This document shows, one piece after another, positions 51,520 to 62,581 of a stretch of 64,000 nt of DNA (its first letter is position 1; each line of letters begins with the position of its first letter). This stretch comes from Deltaproteobacteria bacterium (lineage in GTDB: Bacteria; Desulfobacterota; Desulfomonilia; UBA1062): NCBI GenBank assembly GCA_018436855.1, contig JAHDKO010000058.1, positions 1 through 64,000 of the forward strand, read 5' to 3'. The translations under genes were made by a program, and so were the position numbers. The notes beneath the pieces were generated by a model. The model ran no database searches. It saw only the letters and a list, made by a program, of their open reading frames with translations, and was not told where the DNA came from.

Positions 51520-52008
51520 CTAGAGCTTCCGGATGCTCTCGTCGGCTTCCAGGGCGGTTTTTTTCATGTCCTGCCGGTAGAGCTCGAGCTTCTCTCTCAG
51601 CTCAGGGATGGATATCGAGAGGATCTCGGCCGCGAGCAGGGCAGCGTTCCTGGCGCCGGATTTCCCGATGCCCATGGTGGCGACCGGGATGCCCGGGGGC
51701 ATCTGCGCCATGGAAAGCAGCGCGTCCATGCCGCCCAGGGACGAGGAGTCGATGGGAACCGCGATGACCGGCAGGGTTGTGTGCGCCGCGATCACGCCCG
51801 CGAGGTGGGCCGACATGCCGGCGCCCGCGATGATGAGCGAAAAACCTTCTTTCCGGGCCGACCTGCTGAAATCAGCCACCTCGTCAGGGGTCCGATGTGC
51901 GGAGAGGATGCGCGTCTCACAGGCGATGTCGAACTGCCTCAAGACGCCCGAGCACTCCTCCATGACCGGAAGGTCTGATTTGCTTCCCATGAGAACGGCA
52001 ACCTTCAT
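51520..52008 (-). CDS. purE: N5-carboxyaminoimidazole ribonucleotide mutase
   Basis: A 162-residue class I PurE, which moves the carboxyl group of N5-CAIR to give CAIR. It shows VLMGSKSDLPVME near the start, SAHRTPDEV near residue 38, AGAGMSAHLAGVIAAHTTLPVIAVP near residue 61 and SSLGGMDALLSMAQMP near residue 88. No purK lies next to it. It overlaps purD by 4 bases and is translationally coupled. Part of a purH-purD-purE-tsaC run. Confidence 0.95.
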   Translation of the reverse strand: MKVAVLMGSKSDLPVMEECSGVLRQFDIACETRILSAHRTPDEVADFSRSARKEGFSLIIAGAGMSAHLAGVIAAHTTLPVIAVPIDSSSLGGMDALLSMAQMPPGIPVATMGIGKSGARNAALLAAEILSISIPELREKLELYRQDMKKTALEADESIRKL

Positions 52009-53285
52009 GGCAACCTCTTGAGGGCCTTGTGCCCGATGTCTTTTCTGAAATGCACCCCTTCGAAGGATATGCGGGAAACCGCCGCGTACGCCTTGTCGAT
52101 GGTCTCTTTCAGGTTCGCGTCAAGGGCCGTCACGCCCAGGACCCTCCCGCCTGAGGTGACGACACGGCCGTCCACGAGCTTCGTGCCCGCGTGGAAGACC
52201 TTGACCCCGGGGATTTTCTCGGCGTCGCCGATGCCCTCGATGACCCTGCCCTTTTCGTAGCTGCCCGGGTATCCGCCCGACGCCATGACCACGCACACGC
52301 TCGGGCCCCCCTCCCAGAAAAGCTCCATATCGCGGATGCTGCCGCCCTGCGCCGTTTCCACGAGCAGCGGGACGATGTCGCTCTTGAGCCGCATGAGCAG
52401 GGGCTGCGTCTCCGGATCGCCCATGCGGGCATTGAATTCCAGGACATACGGGCCGGTGCCGGTCATCATGAGACCCGCATAGAGGACGCCCCGATAGGTG
52501 ATGCCTTCCTGCTTCATGGCGTGGACCAGGGGGTAGAGGATCTTTTCCATCACCCGCCCACAGGACGCCTCGTCGAGGACCGGCGCCGGGGAGTACGCGC
52601 CCATGCCGCCGGTGTTGGGGCCCCGGTCGTTGTCGAAAGCGGGCTTGTGATCCTGGGACGAGGCCAGGGGCACGATGTGCTCCCCGTCGCATATGGCGAT
52701 GAAGGATGCCTCTTCTCCCTGGAGCCGTTCTTCGACCACCACGGACGAGCCCGCCTCACCGAATGCGCGGGAGACCATGATCTCGTCGAGGGCGGACAGC
52801 GCCTCTTCCTTCGAAGAGGTGACGATCACGCCCTTTCCCGCGGCCAGGCCGTCCGCCTTGACCACGAGCGGGAATTCTGCGCCGGTGATGAACGACCGGG
52901 CCGCACCCGCCTCGGAGAAGACCCCGAAGCGCGCCGTGGGTATGGACGCCCTGCGCATCATCTCCTTGGCGAATGCCTTGGAGCCTTCCAGCCGGGAGGC
53001 TTGCGCGCCGGGTCCGAATACGGGGAGGCGCTCGGAGCGGAAGACATCCGCGATCCCCGCGGTCAGAGGGGCTTCAGGGCCCACCACGGTCAGATCGATG
53101 CCATTGTCCTTGACGAACTTGGCCAGGCCCGGGATATCATCCGAGTCGATGCCCACGCACACGGCGTCGGAAGCGACGCCCCCGTTGCCCGGCGCGCAGA
53201 AGACCTCGCCTACGAGGTTGCTCTGCGCGATCTTCCAGCACAGCGCGTGTTCCCTTCCGCCCGAGCCCACCACGAGGACTTTCAC
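52005..53285 (-). CDS. purD: phosphoribosylamine-glycine ligase
   Basis: A 426-residue ATP-grasp enzyme forming glycinamide ribonucleotide. It starts MKVLVVGSGGREHALCWKI, has PGNGGVA and VVGPEAPLTAG near residues 36-75, the ATP-grasp VVKADGLAAGKGVIV near residue 140, and PNTGGMGAYSPAPVLDE near residue 215. VLEFNARMGDPETQPLL near residue 285 holds the metal-binding Glu and Asn. Full length. It is 11 bases after purH and overlaps purE by 4. Confidence 0.96.
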   Translation of the reverse strand: MKVLVVGSGGREHALCWKIAQSNLVGEVFCAPGNGGVASDAVCVGIDSDDIPGLAKFVKDNGIDLTVVGPEAPLTAGIADVFRSERLPVFGPGAQASRLEGSKAFAKEMMRRASIPTARFGVFSEAGAARSFITGAEFPLVVKADGLAAGKGVIVTSSKEEALSALDEIMVSRAFGEAGSSVVVEERLQGEEASFIAICDGEHIVPLASSQDHKPAFDNDRGPNTGGMGAYSPAPVLDEASCGRVMEKILYPLVHAMKQEGITYRGVLYAGLMMTGTGPYVLEFNARMGDPETQPLLMRLKSDIVPLLVETAQGGSIRDMELFWEGGPSVCVVMASGGYPGSYEKGRVIEGIGDAEKIPGVKVFHAGTKLVDGRVVTSGGRVLGVTALDANLKETIDKAYAAVSRISFEGVHFRKDIGHKALKRLP

Positions 53286-53296
53286 GGCCCTCTCTC

Positions 53297-54868
53297 CTAG
53301 TGGCGGAAGTGGCGCATGCCGGTAAAGATCATGGCCATGCCGTGCTCGTCGGCCGCCTCGATGACTTCCTGGTCGCGGACCGAGCCGCCCGGCTGGACGG
53401 CTGCGGTGGCTCCGGCGTTCGCCGCCTCGTCGATCCCGTCGCGGAAGGGGAAGAAGGCGTCGGAGGCCACCACCGAGCCTTTCGTGGAAAGGCCCGCATT
53501 GCCGGCCTTGATGATGGCGAGCCGGGAGGAGTCCACACGGCTCATCTGGCCCGCGCCAACGCCCACGAGCTGGTCCTTGGCGGCGTAGATCACGGCGTTG
53601 GACTTGACGAACCTGACGATCTTCCAGGCGAACTTCAAGGCCTCCATCTCGTCTGCGGTGGGTTTGCGCTTCGTGACCACCGGGGCCTTCTCCAGATCCG
53701 CGTGGCCCAGGTCACGGTCCTGCAGCAGCAGGCCGCCGGTGACCCTGCGGGTGTTGAGATACTGCCTCTTGGCCGATCTGCCCGCGGCGATCTCCGGGAC
53801 CTTCAGGAGCCGGACGTTCTTTTTCTGCGTGAGGATGTCCAGGGCCTCCCGGGTATAGTCGGGCGCCACCACCACCTCGGTGAACACCTCGCTGATGGCC
53901 CGGGCCGTCTCCGCGTCCACGGGCCGGTTCAGACCCACGATGCCGCCGAAGGCCGAGGTGGGATCCACCTTGAACGCCCTCTGATACGCCTCTGCGAGAG
54001 ACGCTTCCGACTGGGCCGCGCCGCAGGGGTTGGAGTGCTTGAGGATCACGCACGAGGGCTTGTCGAACTCCATGATGAGGTCGAGCGCCGCGTCCGCGTC
54101 CATGATGTTGTTGTACGAGAGCTCCTTGCCCCAGAGCTGCTGGGCGGTGGCAATGGACGGCTGGTCCACGGAGAGCTCGCGGTAGAAGGCGGCCTTCTGG
54201 TGCGGGTTCTCGCCGTAGCGCATGATCTGGGCGCGCTGGTACTGGGCGGTATAGGTGAGCGGGAACTGTCCCTCTTCCACATCGATCGCCTGCAGGTGGT
54301 TGGAAATGGCCGCATCATAGCGGGCGGTGAGCGAGAAGGCGTTGCGGGCGAGCTCGAAGTTGGTCTTTTCGCTCACCTGGCCGCCGGTGCTCTTCATCTC
54401 GTCGATGATCCGCCCGTAGTCCACGGGGTCCGTTACCACGCTGACATACCTGTAGTTCTTCGAAGCGGCCCTCACCATGGCGGGTCCGCCGATGTCGATG
54501 TTCTCGATGGCCTCTTCCAAAGACGCGCCCTTTGCCACCGTATCCTCGAAGCGATACAGGTTCACCACCAGCATGTCGATGGGCTTGATGCCCTCTTTCT
54601 CCATGGATTTTACGTGCTCCGGGTTGTCCCGGACGGCGAGCATGCCGCCGTGCACCTTGGGATGGAGCGTCTTGAGCCTGCCGTCCATCATCTCCGGAAA
54701 CCCGGTGTAGTCGGAGATGTCCGTGACCGTCACGCCGTTTTCCCGCAGGATCTTCGCCGTACCGCCCGTGGAGATGATCTCCACGCCGAACGACGCGAGT
54801 TGCTTTATGAAATCGACAAGTCCACCCTTATCGGTGACACTGACCAATGCCCTTTCGATTTTCGGCAT
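53297..54868 (-). CDS. purH: bifunctional AICAR formyltransferase/IMP cyclohydrolase
   Basis: A 523-residue bifunctional enzyme for the last two steps of IMP synthesis. The N-terminal ~195 residues are the MGS-like cyclohydrolase ([40 protein letters not shown]). The remainder is the AICAR transformylase with [13 protein letters not shown] near residue 220, [13 protein letters not shown] near residue 277 and [23 protein letters not shown] near residue 435. It is downstream of a small helical protein gene and heads purD-purE-tsaC. Confidence 0.96.
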   Translation of the reverse strand: MPKIERALVSVTDKGGLVDFIKQLASFGVEIISTGGTAKILRENGVTVTDISDYTGFPEMMDGRLKTLHPKVHGGMLAVRDNPEHVKSMEKEGIKPIDMLVVNLYRFEDTVAKGASLEEAIENIDIGGPAMVRAASKNYRYVSVVTDPVDYGRIIDEMKSTGGQVSEKTNFELARNAFSLTARYDAAISNHLQAIDVEEGQFPLTYTAQYQRAQIMRYGENPHQKAAFYRELSVDQPSIATAQQLWGKELSYNNIMDADAALDLIMEFDKPSCVILKHSNPCGAAQSEASLAEAYQRAFKVDPTSAFGGIVGLNRPVDAETARAISEVFTEVVVAPDYTREALDILTQKKNVRLLKVPEIAAGRSAKRQYLNTRRVTGGLLLQDRDLGHADLEKAPVVTKRKPTADEMEALKFAWKIVRFVKSNAVIYAAKDQLVGVGAGQMSRVDSSRLAIIKAGNAGLSTKGSVVASDAFFPFRDGIDEAANAGATAAVQPGGSVRDQEVIEAADEHGMAMIFTGMRHFRH

Positions 54869-54921
54869 ACAAAAACTCCTTTCCCACGTATATTCAAGTG
54901 AGCAGCAGGTACCAGGCGATA

Positions 54922-55512
54922 TCAGTTGTTGCTGGCGCTGTTAAACCCCACTCTTTGCATATAATACCAGGTCAGAAACGGGACGATCCGTTCGAACAGA
55001 CCCATATCGATATAGCTGATGTTCTCGACGTGATTCTTCACCTCGGCCCCGGAGATATCGCCCGATATCATGCCGTCACGCAGGCGGGTTATCCGGTGGA
55101 AGAGCCGGTCGCGCATGGAAGGATCTTCGACATAGACGGATACATAGCGGCTCATCTCGGCGAACAGGCTTTCCATGTCCATGAGGCCCGGCGTGCTGGT
55201 GTTCTCGGACTCCAGCTCGTCGATGAGAGACGAGAGGAAGGACCGCGCGTCTTCCAGGGCCAGGCGGACCGTCTCTTCGATCACGATCTCCTCGAACTCC
55301 TCCAGGAAGGACGTGCAGAAGTCGATGGAGAGAAACTCTTTTGTGTAGGTATGGTGTTCGCCGAGTATCTTGGAAAGAATGGAGTCGGCCCGCTCCTTCC
55401 ATTCGAGTGCGGGCTCCTTTTCGAGCGGCTCCATCAGTATCGTGTTCACCTCGTCGAGCAGGTCTTTGAGCAGGACGATATATTTGGCAAGATACCGGTT
55501 CGTCTTCTTCAT
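54922..55512 (-). CDS. conserved hypothetical helical protein upstream of purH
   Basis: A 196-residue, acidic, all-alpha-looking protein with no membrane segment. It has long Glu/Leu-rich stretches ([20 protein letters not shown] near residue 75, [11 protein letters not shown] near 95). No family is recognised. It lies 53 bases upstream of purH on the same strand, so it may be part of the purine operon. The chosen ATG lacks a clear ribosome site; an alternative TTG start 12 codons earlier is no better. Confidence 0.6.
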   Translation of the reverse strand: MKKTNRYLAKYIVLLKDLLDEVNTILMEPLEKEPALEWKERADSILSKILGEHHTYTKEFLSIDFCTSFLEEFEEIVIEETVRLALEDARSFLSSLIDELESENTSTPGLMDMESLFAEMSRYVSVYVEDPSMRDRLFHRITRLRDGMISGDISGAEVKNHVENISYIDMGLFERIVPFLTWYYMQRVGFNSASNN

Positions 55513-55587
55513 GGCGCTATCATATACAGCGATTGAGTACAGGGTCAAGCCTGTTCATGCGCTCGGGTCTGTGTTATATACATTTTC

Positions 55588-56274
55588 ATGCCGCATACAA
55601 ATCTCGAAGATCTGATCAAAGACGAAAATGCATTGAAAATGCATATCAAGAGCATTTTACAGAACCGGCAGAGAAGACTCATCCCCAAGGACGATCTGCG
55701 TGAATCGGCCGTGCTCATCCCGCTTTCCTTCGAGGGGGGCGAGCCCTCGGTGGTGGTGACCAAGCGCTCCATGGCCGTGGAGCATCACCAGGGGGAGATC
55801 TCCTTCCCCGGAGGGCGGAGCGAGCCCGACGATCCCGATCTCGTCTCCACCGCCTTGCGCGAGGCAGAGGAGGAGATCGGGCTGAGCAGGGACGACGTGG
55901 AGGTCCTGGGACTTCTGGACGACCACATCTCCATCCTCGGATACCACATGACCCCGGTGGTCGGGGCCGTTCCCTGCCCGTACCGGTTCACCATCAACTC
56001 CGAGTCCGATGTCCTGCTCCGCGTGTCGCTGACCTCGGCGCTGAAGGACACGGTGTGGATGGCCGAGAAGACCACCTTCATGGGCCGCGAGGTCCACATC
56101 TACTACCTGGAGATCGACGGGGGGATCCTCTGGGGGGCGAGCGCCCGGATATTCAAGCACTTCGTCGATCTCATCGCCGGGAGAACCATCGGCTTCGGGC
56201 CCGTCTCACCCAAGGCAAAGGACTGGGTCCGCAAGATCCTCAGCCGTCAGACCGGCTACGCCACAGGTACGTGA
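55588..56274 (+). CDS. CoA-pyrophosphatase-type Nudix hydrolase
   Basis: A 228-residue Nudix protein. The box reads GGRSEPDDPDLVSTALREAEEEIGL near residue 75 (GX5EX7REUXEEXGU, with the first Glu kept). Immediately upstream, TKRSMAVEHHQGEISFPGG matches the CoA-specific motif of NudL/YeaB-type enzymes. It would cleave CoA or oxidised acyl-CoA to phosphopantetheine and ADP. The C-terminal half carries LEIDGGILWGASARIF as in the family. Divergent from the purine operon and convergent with purC. Confidence 0.88.
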   Translation: MPHTNLEDLIKDENALKMHIKSILQNRQRRLIPKDDLRESAVLIPLSFEGGEPSVVVTKRSMAVEHHQGEISFPGGRSEPDDPDLVSTALREAEEEIGLSRDDVEVLGLLDDHISILGYHMTPVVGAVPCPYRFTINSESDVLLRVSLTSALKDTVWMAEKTTFMGREVHIYYLEIDGGILWGASARIFKHFVDLIAGRTIGFGPVSPKAKDWVRKILSRQTGYATGT

Positions 56275-56307
56275 GAGCCCCTTCCTTTAAAAAACCCCGG
56301 CGCGCGA

Positions 56308-57201
56308 TCAGAGCGACAGCGATCTCCCGGTCAGGATCTCGTAGGCCGCCAGGTATTTCTGAGAGGTCTTGCGCACGACATCCTCGGGAAGATGAGGCCC
56401 GGGCGGCGTTTTCTCCCAGTCGAGAGTCTCCAGGTAGTCCCGGACGAACTGCTTGTCGAAGCTCGGCTGCGGGCCGCCCGGCGCATACCCGTCCCTGGGC
56501 CAGAACCGCGAAGAGTCGGGGGTGATCGCCTCGTCGATGAACACGAGCTCGCCGTCGATGAGGCCGAACTCGAACTTGGTGTCCGCGATGATGATCCCCT
56601 TGCTCAGGGCATACTCGGACGCCGTGGAATAGATCGCCAGCGACACGTCGCGCACCTTTTCCATGAGCTCATGTCCGATCATCCCGGATGCGCTCTCGAA
56701 GCTGATGTTTTGGTCGTGCCGGCCGGGCTCTGCCTTGGTGGACGGGGTGAAAAGGGGCTCCGGGAGCTTTTCGGCCTCTTTGAGCCCCCGGGGCAGAACG
56801 ATGCCCGAGACGCAGCCCGTGCTCAGGTATTCTTTCCATCCCGAACCCGAGATATACCCCCGCACGATGCATTCGATCGGGAGGGGCCTGGCCTTTTTCA
56901 CCAGCACGGAGCGCCCCTTGAGCCGCGGGTCGCCCGTGAAGGGTTCCGGATACTTGTCTATGCGCGCACTTACCACGTGGTTGTCGATGATATGCGAGGT
57001 CTTGCGGAACCAGAACAGCGAGATCTGGTTCAGCACGCGGCCCTTGCCCGGAATGGGGTCAGGCAGGACGACGTCGAAGGCGGAGATCCTGTCGGTCGTC
57101 ACGATCAGGAGATGGTCGGCATCCGCCTCGAATATCTCGCGGACCTTGCCGCTGCCGATTTTTTTCGCTCCAGGGATTGTATAATTCGCCAGGGTGTCCA
57201 T
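56308..57201 (-). CDS. purC: SAICAR synthase
   Basis: A 297-residue phosphoribosylaminoimidazole-succinocarboxamide synthase. [31 protein letters not shown] near residue 16, [13 protein letters not shown] near residue 112 and [19 protein letters not shown] near residue 150 are signature segments. [26 protein letters not shown] near residue 212 completes the ATP site. The ~300-residue length matches the yeast-like long form rather than the ~240-residue E. coli form. It lies apart from the other pur genes, divergent from thrC. Confidence 0.95.
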   Translation of the reverse strand: MDTLANYTIPGAKKIGSGKVREIFEADADHLLIVTTDRISAFDVVLPDPIPGKGRVLNQISLFWFRKTSHIIDNHVVSARIDKYPEPFTGDPRLKGRSVLVKKARPLPIECIVRGYISGSGWKEYLSTGCVSGIVLPRGLKEAEKLPEPLFTPSTKAEPGRHDQNISFESASGMIGHELMEKVRDVSLAIYSTASEYALSKGIIIADTKFEFGLIDGELVFIDEAITPDSSRFWPRDGYAPGGPQPSFDKQFVRDYLETLDWEKTPPGPHLPEDVVRKTSQKYLAAYEILTGRSLSL

Positions 57202-57343
57202 GATCTCTCCTTGAGAGAAATAGGGTGCTACGATGCCAAAAAAGTATTGAAAAAGTCAATAGCCTAATATACATTGACAGCCTTTGATAAAAGCGAAAAC
57301 GATCTCTTGAAAAGCGTATTCAAGGGGCGGCAGCGAGAAGGAC

Positions 57344-58726
57344 ATGAACGATCCACACATGCCAGAGGTACAGGGGAGTCTGGTCTATACATGTATCGGG
57401 TGCGGCAGGCACTACGATATCTATGATTTTGTCTATACCTGCCCGGAGTGCCGTTCGCTCCTGAAAATCGAGAACACCGAGTTCGACCGGCTGAAACGGG
57501 TTCCCGCCCAGCAGTGGCGGGATATCTTCGATTCGCGCAGGAACACGAACCTGCCGGAGCTCTCCGGGGTCTTCCGCTTCCATGAGCTGATCCTTCCCAT
57601 CGTTCCGGGCGGGGATGTCATCTACCTGGGGGAGGGGCAGACCCCCATGGTGAGGGCCAACGCAGAGATGAGCACATGGGTGGGGGCACCCTTTCTGGTC
57701 AAGAACGACGGGCTCAATCCCTCGGCGAGCTTCAAGGACCGCGGGATGGCCTCAGCCATCAGCTTTCTGAACCATGTCATCCGGGTCAGGAACCTGGACA
57801 GCGTACTCGGCATCTGCGCCTCCACCGGCGACACATCCGCCGCCGCGGCGCTGTATCTGAGCTATCTGCCCAAGGACAAGGTGCAGGCGGTCGTTCTTCT
57901 GCCCGCGGGGAAGGTAACGCCCCAGCAGCTATCGCAGCCCCTGGGATCGGGCGCGGTCGTGATCGAGATGCCCGGGGTGTTCGACGACTGCATGCGGGTG
58001 GTGGAGGAGCTTGCCCAGAATTATCACGTCTTTCTGCTGAACTCGAAGAACCCGGTGCGAATCCTCGGGCAGAAGTCGTATGCCTACGAGATCGCCCAGC
58101 AGCTCGGCTGGGACACCGAAGATCTCACCGTGGTGGTCCCCATCGGCAATGCCGGAAACATCACCGCCATCATGGAGGGGTTCATCGATCTCCATGAGCT
58201 GGGGATCATTCAGGTGTTGCCCACGATTCTCGGCGTCCAGAGCCATCATGCCGATCCGATCGCCCGCTGGCGCGCGTCCGGCACCTACACCCCGCTCAAG
58301 GTCAGCCCGTCCGTGGCCCAGGCCGCCATGATCGGCGACCCGGTTTCGTTTCCCAAGGTCAGGAAGCTCGTGGAAGAGCACTTCGAGGACCGTTTCCACG
58401 TGGTGTCCGTGACCGAGACCGAGATCATGGAGGGCATGCTCAGGGCCAACCGCAACGGGCACGTGGTGTGCACCCAGGGAGGCGAGTCGGTGGCGGGCCT
58501 GAAGAAGGCCCTCAAGGAAGGAACCCTCACCGCGGCAGGTCGCTTTGTCCTGGATTCCACCTCGCACCAGCTCAAGTTCTCGGTTTTTCAGCAGATGTAT
58601 TTCGAGGATACCTTTGCTCCGGAGTACGGGGTCCGCATCGAGGACGGCCTGAAAAACAGGCCGGTACCGCTTCAGGCCGATACTCTCGAGATCGCCCGGC
58701 ACCTCGGGCTGAAGAAGAAGGGGTGA
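57344..58726 (+). CDS. thrC: threonine synthase
   Basis: A 460-residue PLP enzyme converting O-phosphohomoserine to threonine. An N-terminal zinc-ribbon-like part (CIGC at residue 17, CPEC at residue 34) precedes the fold-type II core. The PLP lysine is in NPSASFKDRGMA near residue 128, CASTGDTSAAAALY near residue 159 is the phosphate-binding loop, and VVPIGNAGNITAIMEGF near residue 264 follows. The zinc-ribbon N-terminus is typical of archaeal and deltaproteobacterial threonine synthases. Divergent from purC. Confidence 0.93.
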   Translation: MNDPHMPEVQGSLVYTCIGCGRHYDIYDFVYTCPECRSLLKIENTEFDRLKRVPAQQWRDIFDSRRNTNLPELSGVFRFHELILPIVPGGDVIYLGEGQTPMVRANAEMSTWVGAPFLVKNDGLNPSASFKDRGMASAISFLNHVIRVRNLDSVLGICASTGDTSAAAALYLSYLPKDKVQAVVLLPAGKVTPQQLSQPLGSGAVVIEMPGVFDDCMRVVEELAQNYHVFLLNSKNPVRILGQKSYAYEIAQQLGWDTEDLTVVVPIGNAGNITAIMEGFIDLHELGIIQVLPTILGVQSHHADPIARWRASGTYTPLKVSPSVAQAAMIGDPVSFPKVRKLVEEHFEDRFHVVSVTETEIMEGMLRANRNGHVVCTQGGESVAGLKKALKEGTLTAAGRFVLDSTSHQLKFSVFQQMYFEDTFAPEYGVRIEDGLKNRPVPLQADTLEIARHLGLKKKG

Positions 58727-58900
58727 GGGGTACGCCGGGCATGGATCGATGCAGGGCTTCAGCGTTTCCCGCAGGCGCCGACTCGGGGGTGACGCGCATG
58801 ACGCGGGCTGGCATGCGTCCAGCGGGAACGTGCCGGAAAGAGGTCCGCCTTCAATACAATTTCATAAGCTGCACAAAAAGATAATCAGGAGGAGCATTTC

Positions 58901-60064
58901 ATGGCGAACAGGAACTTTTTGTTTTCATCCGAGTCTGTCACGGAGGGACACCCGGACAAGGTGGCAGACAACATCTCCGATGCCATTCTCGACGAGATCA
59001 TTGCAAACGACACCTGTGCCCACGTGGCGTGCGAGACCATGGTCACCACCGGGCTGGCGATCGTGGCAGGTGAGATAACCACATCCCATACCTTCGACGT
59101 CCAGAGGCTGGTGCGCCAGACCATCAAGGAAATCGGATATACCGAGGGCATCATGGGGTTCAGCTGGAACACCTGCGGGGTCATGGTGTCCCTTGACCGG
59201 CAGTCCCCGGACATCAATATGGGAGTGGAGGAGTGCGAGGACCACGAGCAGGGAGCGGGCGACCAGGGAATGATGTTCGGTTTTGCCTGCGACGAGACCG
59301 AGGTGCTTATGCCCGCGCCCATCTACTACGCCCAGAGGCTCACCAAGGCGCTCTCCGACGTCAGGAAGAACGGGATCCTCGAGTTCCTGAGGCCCGACGG
59401 CAAGTCGCAGGTCACGGTGCAGTATGAAAACGGCGCCCCCAAACGGGTGGATGCGGTGGTCATCGCGGCCCAGCACGATGAGGACGTGGACAACGCCACC
59501 ATCAAGGAAGGGATCATGGAAGAGGTGATCAAGAAGCAGATCCCCGCGAATCTGCTCGACGAGCGGACCAAGTACTTCATCAACGCCACCGGCAGGTTCG
59601 TCCTCGGCGGTCCCCATGCGGACTGCGGGCTCACGGGGCGCAAGATCATCGTGGACACCTACGGCGGGTTTGCAAGCCACGGCGGCGGCGCCTTCTCCGG
59701 CAAGGACCCCTCCAAGGTGGACCGCTCCGCCGCCTACATGGCCCGCTACGTGGCCAAGAACGTGGTGGCGGCAGGGCTCGCGAAACAGTGCACCGTCCAG
59801 CTCGCCTATGCCATCGGCGTGGCCGATCCGGTGTCCGTGATGGTCGATACCCACGGCACGGGAGCGATCGACGACGACAGGCTCTCTGGCATGGTCAGAG
59901 AGGTGTTCCCGCTCAAGCCCAGGGATATCATCGCCAAGCTCGACCTCCTGCGGCCCATTTTCAAGAAAACCGCTGCCTACGGTCACTTCGGCCGGACCGA
60001 GCCCGAGTTCACCTGGGAAAAGACCGATATGGCGGGCAAGCTCAAGGCAAAGGCAGGTGTATGA
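58901..60064 (+). CDS. metK: S-adenosylmethionine synthetase
   Basis: A 387-residue MetK making SAM from methionine and ATP. It shows [23 protein letters not shown] near residue 9 (ATP-site His), [16 protein letters not shown] near residue 120 (the GAGDQG signature), and [19 protein letters not shown] near residue 265 with the catalytic lysines. Ribosome site CAGGAGG. It overlaps ahcY by 4 bases, so SAM synthesis and SAH removal are translationally coupled. The 174-base leader shows no riboswitch I can recognise. Confidence 0.97.
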   Translation: MANRNFLFSSESVTEGHPDKVADNISDAILDEIIANDTCAHVACETMVTTGLAIVAGEITTSHTFDVQRLVRQTIKEIGYTEGIMGFSWNTCGVMVSLDRQSPDINMGVEECEDHEQGAGDQGMMFGFACDETEVLMPAPIYYAQRLTKALSDVRKNGILEFLRPDGKSQVTVQYENGAPKRVDAVVIAAQHDEDVDNATIKEGIMEEVIKKQIPANLLDERTKYFINATGRFVLGGPHADCGLTGRKIIVDTYGGFASHGGGAFSGKDPSKVDRSAAYMARYVAKNVVAAGLAKQCTVQLAYAIGVADPVSVMVDTHGTGAIDDDRLSGMVREVFPLKPRDIIAKLDLLRPIFKKTAAYGHFGRTEPEFTWEKTDMAGKLKAKAGV

Positions 60065-61509
60065 TGGCTGAACAGGCTGCACAGCTCAAGGCCCGGACGC
60101 CGGACTTTACCGGTCTGGGCTGCAAGGTGGCCGACATGGCCTTGCAGGATTTCGGCAGAAAGGAGATCGAGATCTCCGAGCAGGAAATGCCGGGCCTCAT
60201 GGCGGTCAGGGAGAAGTATGCCGCGCAGAAACCGCTCGCAGGGGCACGCATCACCGGGTCCCTGCACATGACCATCCAGACGGCGGTCCTTATCGAGACC
60301 CTCAAAGCCCTGGGCGCCGATGTGCGGTGGGCCTCGTGCAATATCTTCTCCACCCAGGATCATGCTGCTGCGGCCATTGCGGCGACCGGCACCCCGGTGT
60401 ACGCCTGGAAGGGCGAGTCCCTGGAAGAGTACTGGGCGTGCACCATGGCGGCCTTGAGCTTCCCCGGCGGGAAAGGGCCGAACCTCATCGTGGACGACGG
60501 TGGAGACGCCACGCTCATGGTCCACAAGGGCTACCAGGCCGAAGAAAACCCGGCGCTGATGGATACGCCCGTGAAGAACAAGGACCTCACCATCATCAAC
60601 GGCATTCTCAAGCGTAAATACGAGGAGGACCCCACCTTCTGGCACCGGGTGGTGGGGGAGATGAAGGGCGTCTCCGAAGAGACCACGACCGGGGTTCACC
60701 GGCTCTATCAGATGCTGGAGAACAAGACCCTGCTCTTCCCGGCCATGAACGTCAACGACTCGGTGACCAAGAGCAAGTTCGACAACCTCTACGGCTGCCG
60801 GGAGTCGCTGGCCGACGGCATCAAGCGCGCGACCGACGTGATGGTGGCGGGCAAGGTGGTCTGCGTGTGCGGGTACGGAGACGTGGGCAAGGGCTGCGCC
60901 CAGTCCATGCGGGGGTTCGGCGCCCGGGTGCTGGTCACCGAGGTCGACCCCATCTGCGCCCTGCAGGCGGCCATGGAGGGATACCAGGTGGTCACGGTGG
61001 AAGACGCGCTGAGCGAGGCGAACATCTTTGTCACCGCCACCGGCAACTGCCGGGTGATCCGCGCCGAGCACATGGCGAAGATGCTGGATCAGGCGATCGT
61101 GTGCAACATCGGGCACTTCGACGACGAGATCGAGGTGGACGAGCTCGATCACCACCCCGGCATCGTCAAGACCACGATCAAGCCCCAGGTCGACAAATAC
61201 ACCTTCCCGGACGGGCACTCCATCTTCCTGCTCGCCGAGGGGAGGCTGGTGAACCTGGGATGCGCAACCGGACACCCGTCGTTCGTCATGTCCAACTCAT
61301 TCACCAACCAGGTCCTGGCGCAGATCGACCTCTGGCAGAATCCCCGGGAGCTCAGCGTCAAGACGCTGCCCAAGACCCTCGACGAGGAGGTGGCCCGTCT
61401 CCATCTGGGCAAGCTCGGGGTCAGGCTCTCTACGCTCACCCCGGAGCAGGCCGAGTACATCGGCGTGAGCCCGGAAGGCCCGTTCAAGCCCGAGCACTAC
61501 CGGTACTGA
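60061..61509 (+). CDS. ahcY: S-adenosylhomocysteine hydrolase
   Basis: A 482-residue NAD-dependent SAH hydrolase giving adenosine and homocysteine. It shows [20 protein letters not shown] near residue 60, [17 protein letters not shown] near residue 91, and [24 protein letters not shown] near residue 238 with the catalytic Lys. The NAD loop is [12 protein letters not shown] near residue 272, and the C-terminal KPEHYRY end is intact. The start is one of two consecutive ATGs at the ATGATG overlapping the metK stop. A strong terminator follows. Confidence 0.97.
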   Translation: MMAEQAAQLKARTPDFTGLGCKVADMALQDFGRKEIEISEQEMPGLMAVREKYAAQKPLAGARITGSLHMTIQTAVLIETLKALGADVRWASCNIFSTQDHAAAAIAATGTPVYAWKGESLEEYWACTMAALSFPGGKGPNLIVDDGGDATLMVHKGYQAEENPALMDTPVKNKDLTIINGILKRKYEEDPTFWHRVVGEMKGVSEETTTGVHRLYQMLENKTLLFPAMNVNDSVTKSKFDNLYGCRESLADGIKRATDVMVAGKVVCVCGYGDVGKGCAQSMRGFGARVLVTEVDPICALQAAMEGYQVVTVEDALSEANIFVTATGNCRVIRAEHMAKMLDQAIVCNIGHFDDEIEVDELDHHPGIVKTTIKPQVDKYTFPDGHSIFLLAEGRLVNLGCATGHPSFVMSNSFTNQVLAQIDLWQNPRELSVKTLPKTLDEEVARLHLGKLGVRLSTLTPEQAEYIGVSPEGPFKPEHYRY

Positions 61510-61536
61510 GATCTTCCCGCTTGGGAGAGGACACGA

Positions 61537-61584
61537 AAAGCCCGTGCAGGGGGCCAAAAGCCTCCAGCACGGGCTTTCTTTTTT
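61537..61584 (+). terminator. rho-independent terminator after ahcY
   Basis: An 11-bp stem (61537-61547 with 61567-61577) with a 19-base loop is followed by CTTTTTT. On the other strand the stem is followed by TTTT, so it can also end the convergent hydrolase gene whose stop codon lies within it. Confidence 0.9.
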
Positions 61585-62419
61585 AGATACGGGCGTCCAG
61601 CCAGGAGCGCAGATCCGAGAGCACGACGGCGCGGTCGGCCGGGAGCTCGTTGTATACCTCGTGCTTGAGCCCCTGGTAGCACCTGATGGTCTTGTCCGTC
61701 GAGCCCAGGGCGCCGTGGAGCTCCTGCTGGCCGGAGAGGGCCGTGTCCAGAGATCCGTACTGGATGAGCACGGGAACCTTGATCATGCCCGCGCGTGCCG
61801 CTCCGATGAGGGTATAGGTGTTCATCTGCTCGGCGAGCCGGGGGGTGATCACGTTGAAGACCAGGGGGTCGTTCACATAGGCCTCCACCACGCTCGCATC
61901 GCGGGATATGAATTCCGGAGGCAGGGGGGACTTCACGTGGATCCTGGGCAGGAGCCTGGACATGATCCTGGTGGCGAGCACCAGGGCCTTCGAGATCTCC
62001 GGGCCCGGACCCGATCCGGTGCCCGAGAGCACGAGCCCTCTGAGCCTGTCCTGCGTCTGCTCCGTGAAGTTCATGGCGATGAGGCTTCCCATGGAGTGTC
62101 CGAGGATGAAGTACGGGGTTTCGGGGAACTTCCGCCTGATGACCTCGTCCCTGAGCTGCCGCTCGTCGTTGATATACTCCTGGAAGCTGTTCACATAGGC
62201 GCGCCTGCCCTCGCTCCTGCCGTGACCCCGATGGTCGTTGCCTGCAACGGCATAACCGGCGGCAAGGAGCTCATCCACCACATTCCCGTACCGGTTGATG
62301 TGCTCGGCATATCCGTGGATCACCTGGACTACCGCCCTGGGCTTCCCGTCGGGAACCCAGACCTTCCAGTACAGGGAGAGCCCGTCGGGGGTCGTGAGCT
62401 TTCCGTCTTCGGTGGACAT
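61583..62419 (-). CDS. alpha/beta hydrolase, monoacylglycerol lipase/lysophospholipase type
   Basis: A 278-residue alpha/beta hydrolase. VIHGYAEHINRYGNVVDELLA near residue 34 and NDHRGHGRSEGRRAYV near residue 62 are typical of the monoglyceride lipase/PldB group. The nucleophile elbow is ILGHSMGSLIAM near residue 105, the acid is in YGSLDTALSG near residue 215, and the His in GLKHEVYNE near residue 245. No signal peptide. Start chosen at MSTEDG for AAAGGAGG; upstream residues are not family-like. Substrate is probably a lysolipid or monoacylglycerol. Confidence 0.88.
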   Translation of the reverse strand: MSTEDGKLTTPDGLSLYWKVWVPDGKPRAVVQVIHGYAEHINRYGNVVDELLAAGYAVAGNDHRGHGRSEGRRAYVNSFQEYINDERQLRDEVIRRKFPETPYFILGHSMGSLIAMNFTEQTQDRLRGLVLSGTGSGPGPEISKALVLATRIMSRLLPRIHVKSPLPPEFISRDASVVEAYVNDPLVFNVITPRLAEQMNTYTLIGAARAGMIKVPVLIQYGSLDTALSGQQELHGALGSTDKTIRCYQGLKHEVYNELPADRAVVLSDLRSWLDARI

Positions 62420-62552
62420 CGAGAACCTCCTTTTCATCTTGAATTCACACGCATAAAGAGATAATCTCACAAATTCACATTTCATACAATGGCAAAAGCT
62501 TGAGTGATATCAGCCGAGAGTGCCTAATGCCGTCAAGATGCACGAAGTTTTG

Positions 62553-62581
62553 TTGACAGGGAGCATGTTTGGCGTTATAAG
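62553..62581 (+). promoter_or_regulatory. sigma-70 promoter of the acyl-CoA dehydrogenase gene
   Basis: TTGACA (62553-62558), a 17-base spacer and TATAAG (62576-62581) make a nearly consensus housekeeping promoter. The transcript would start near 62588, about 47 bases before the ATG. Confidence 0.82.

Noticed and set aside
58727-58900. Possible SAM or SAH riboswitch in the metK-ahcY leader
   Set aside because: The leader is GC-rich with several short repeats, but I could not fit a known SAM-I, SAM-II or SAH-riboswitch core. A covariance-model search would decide.
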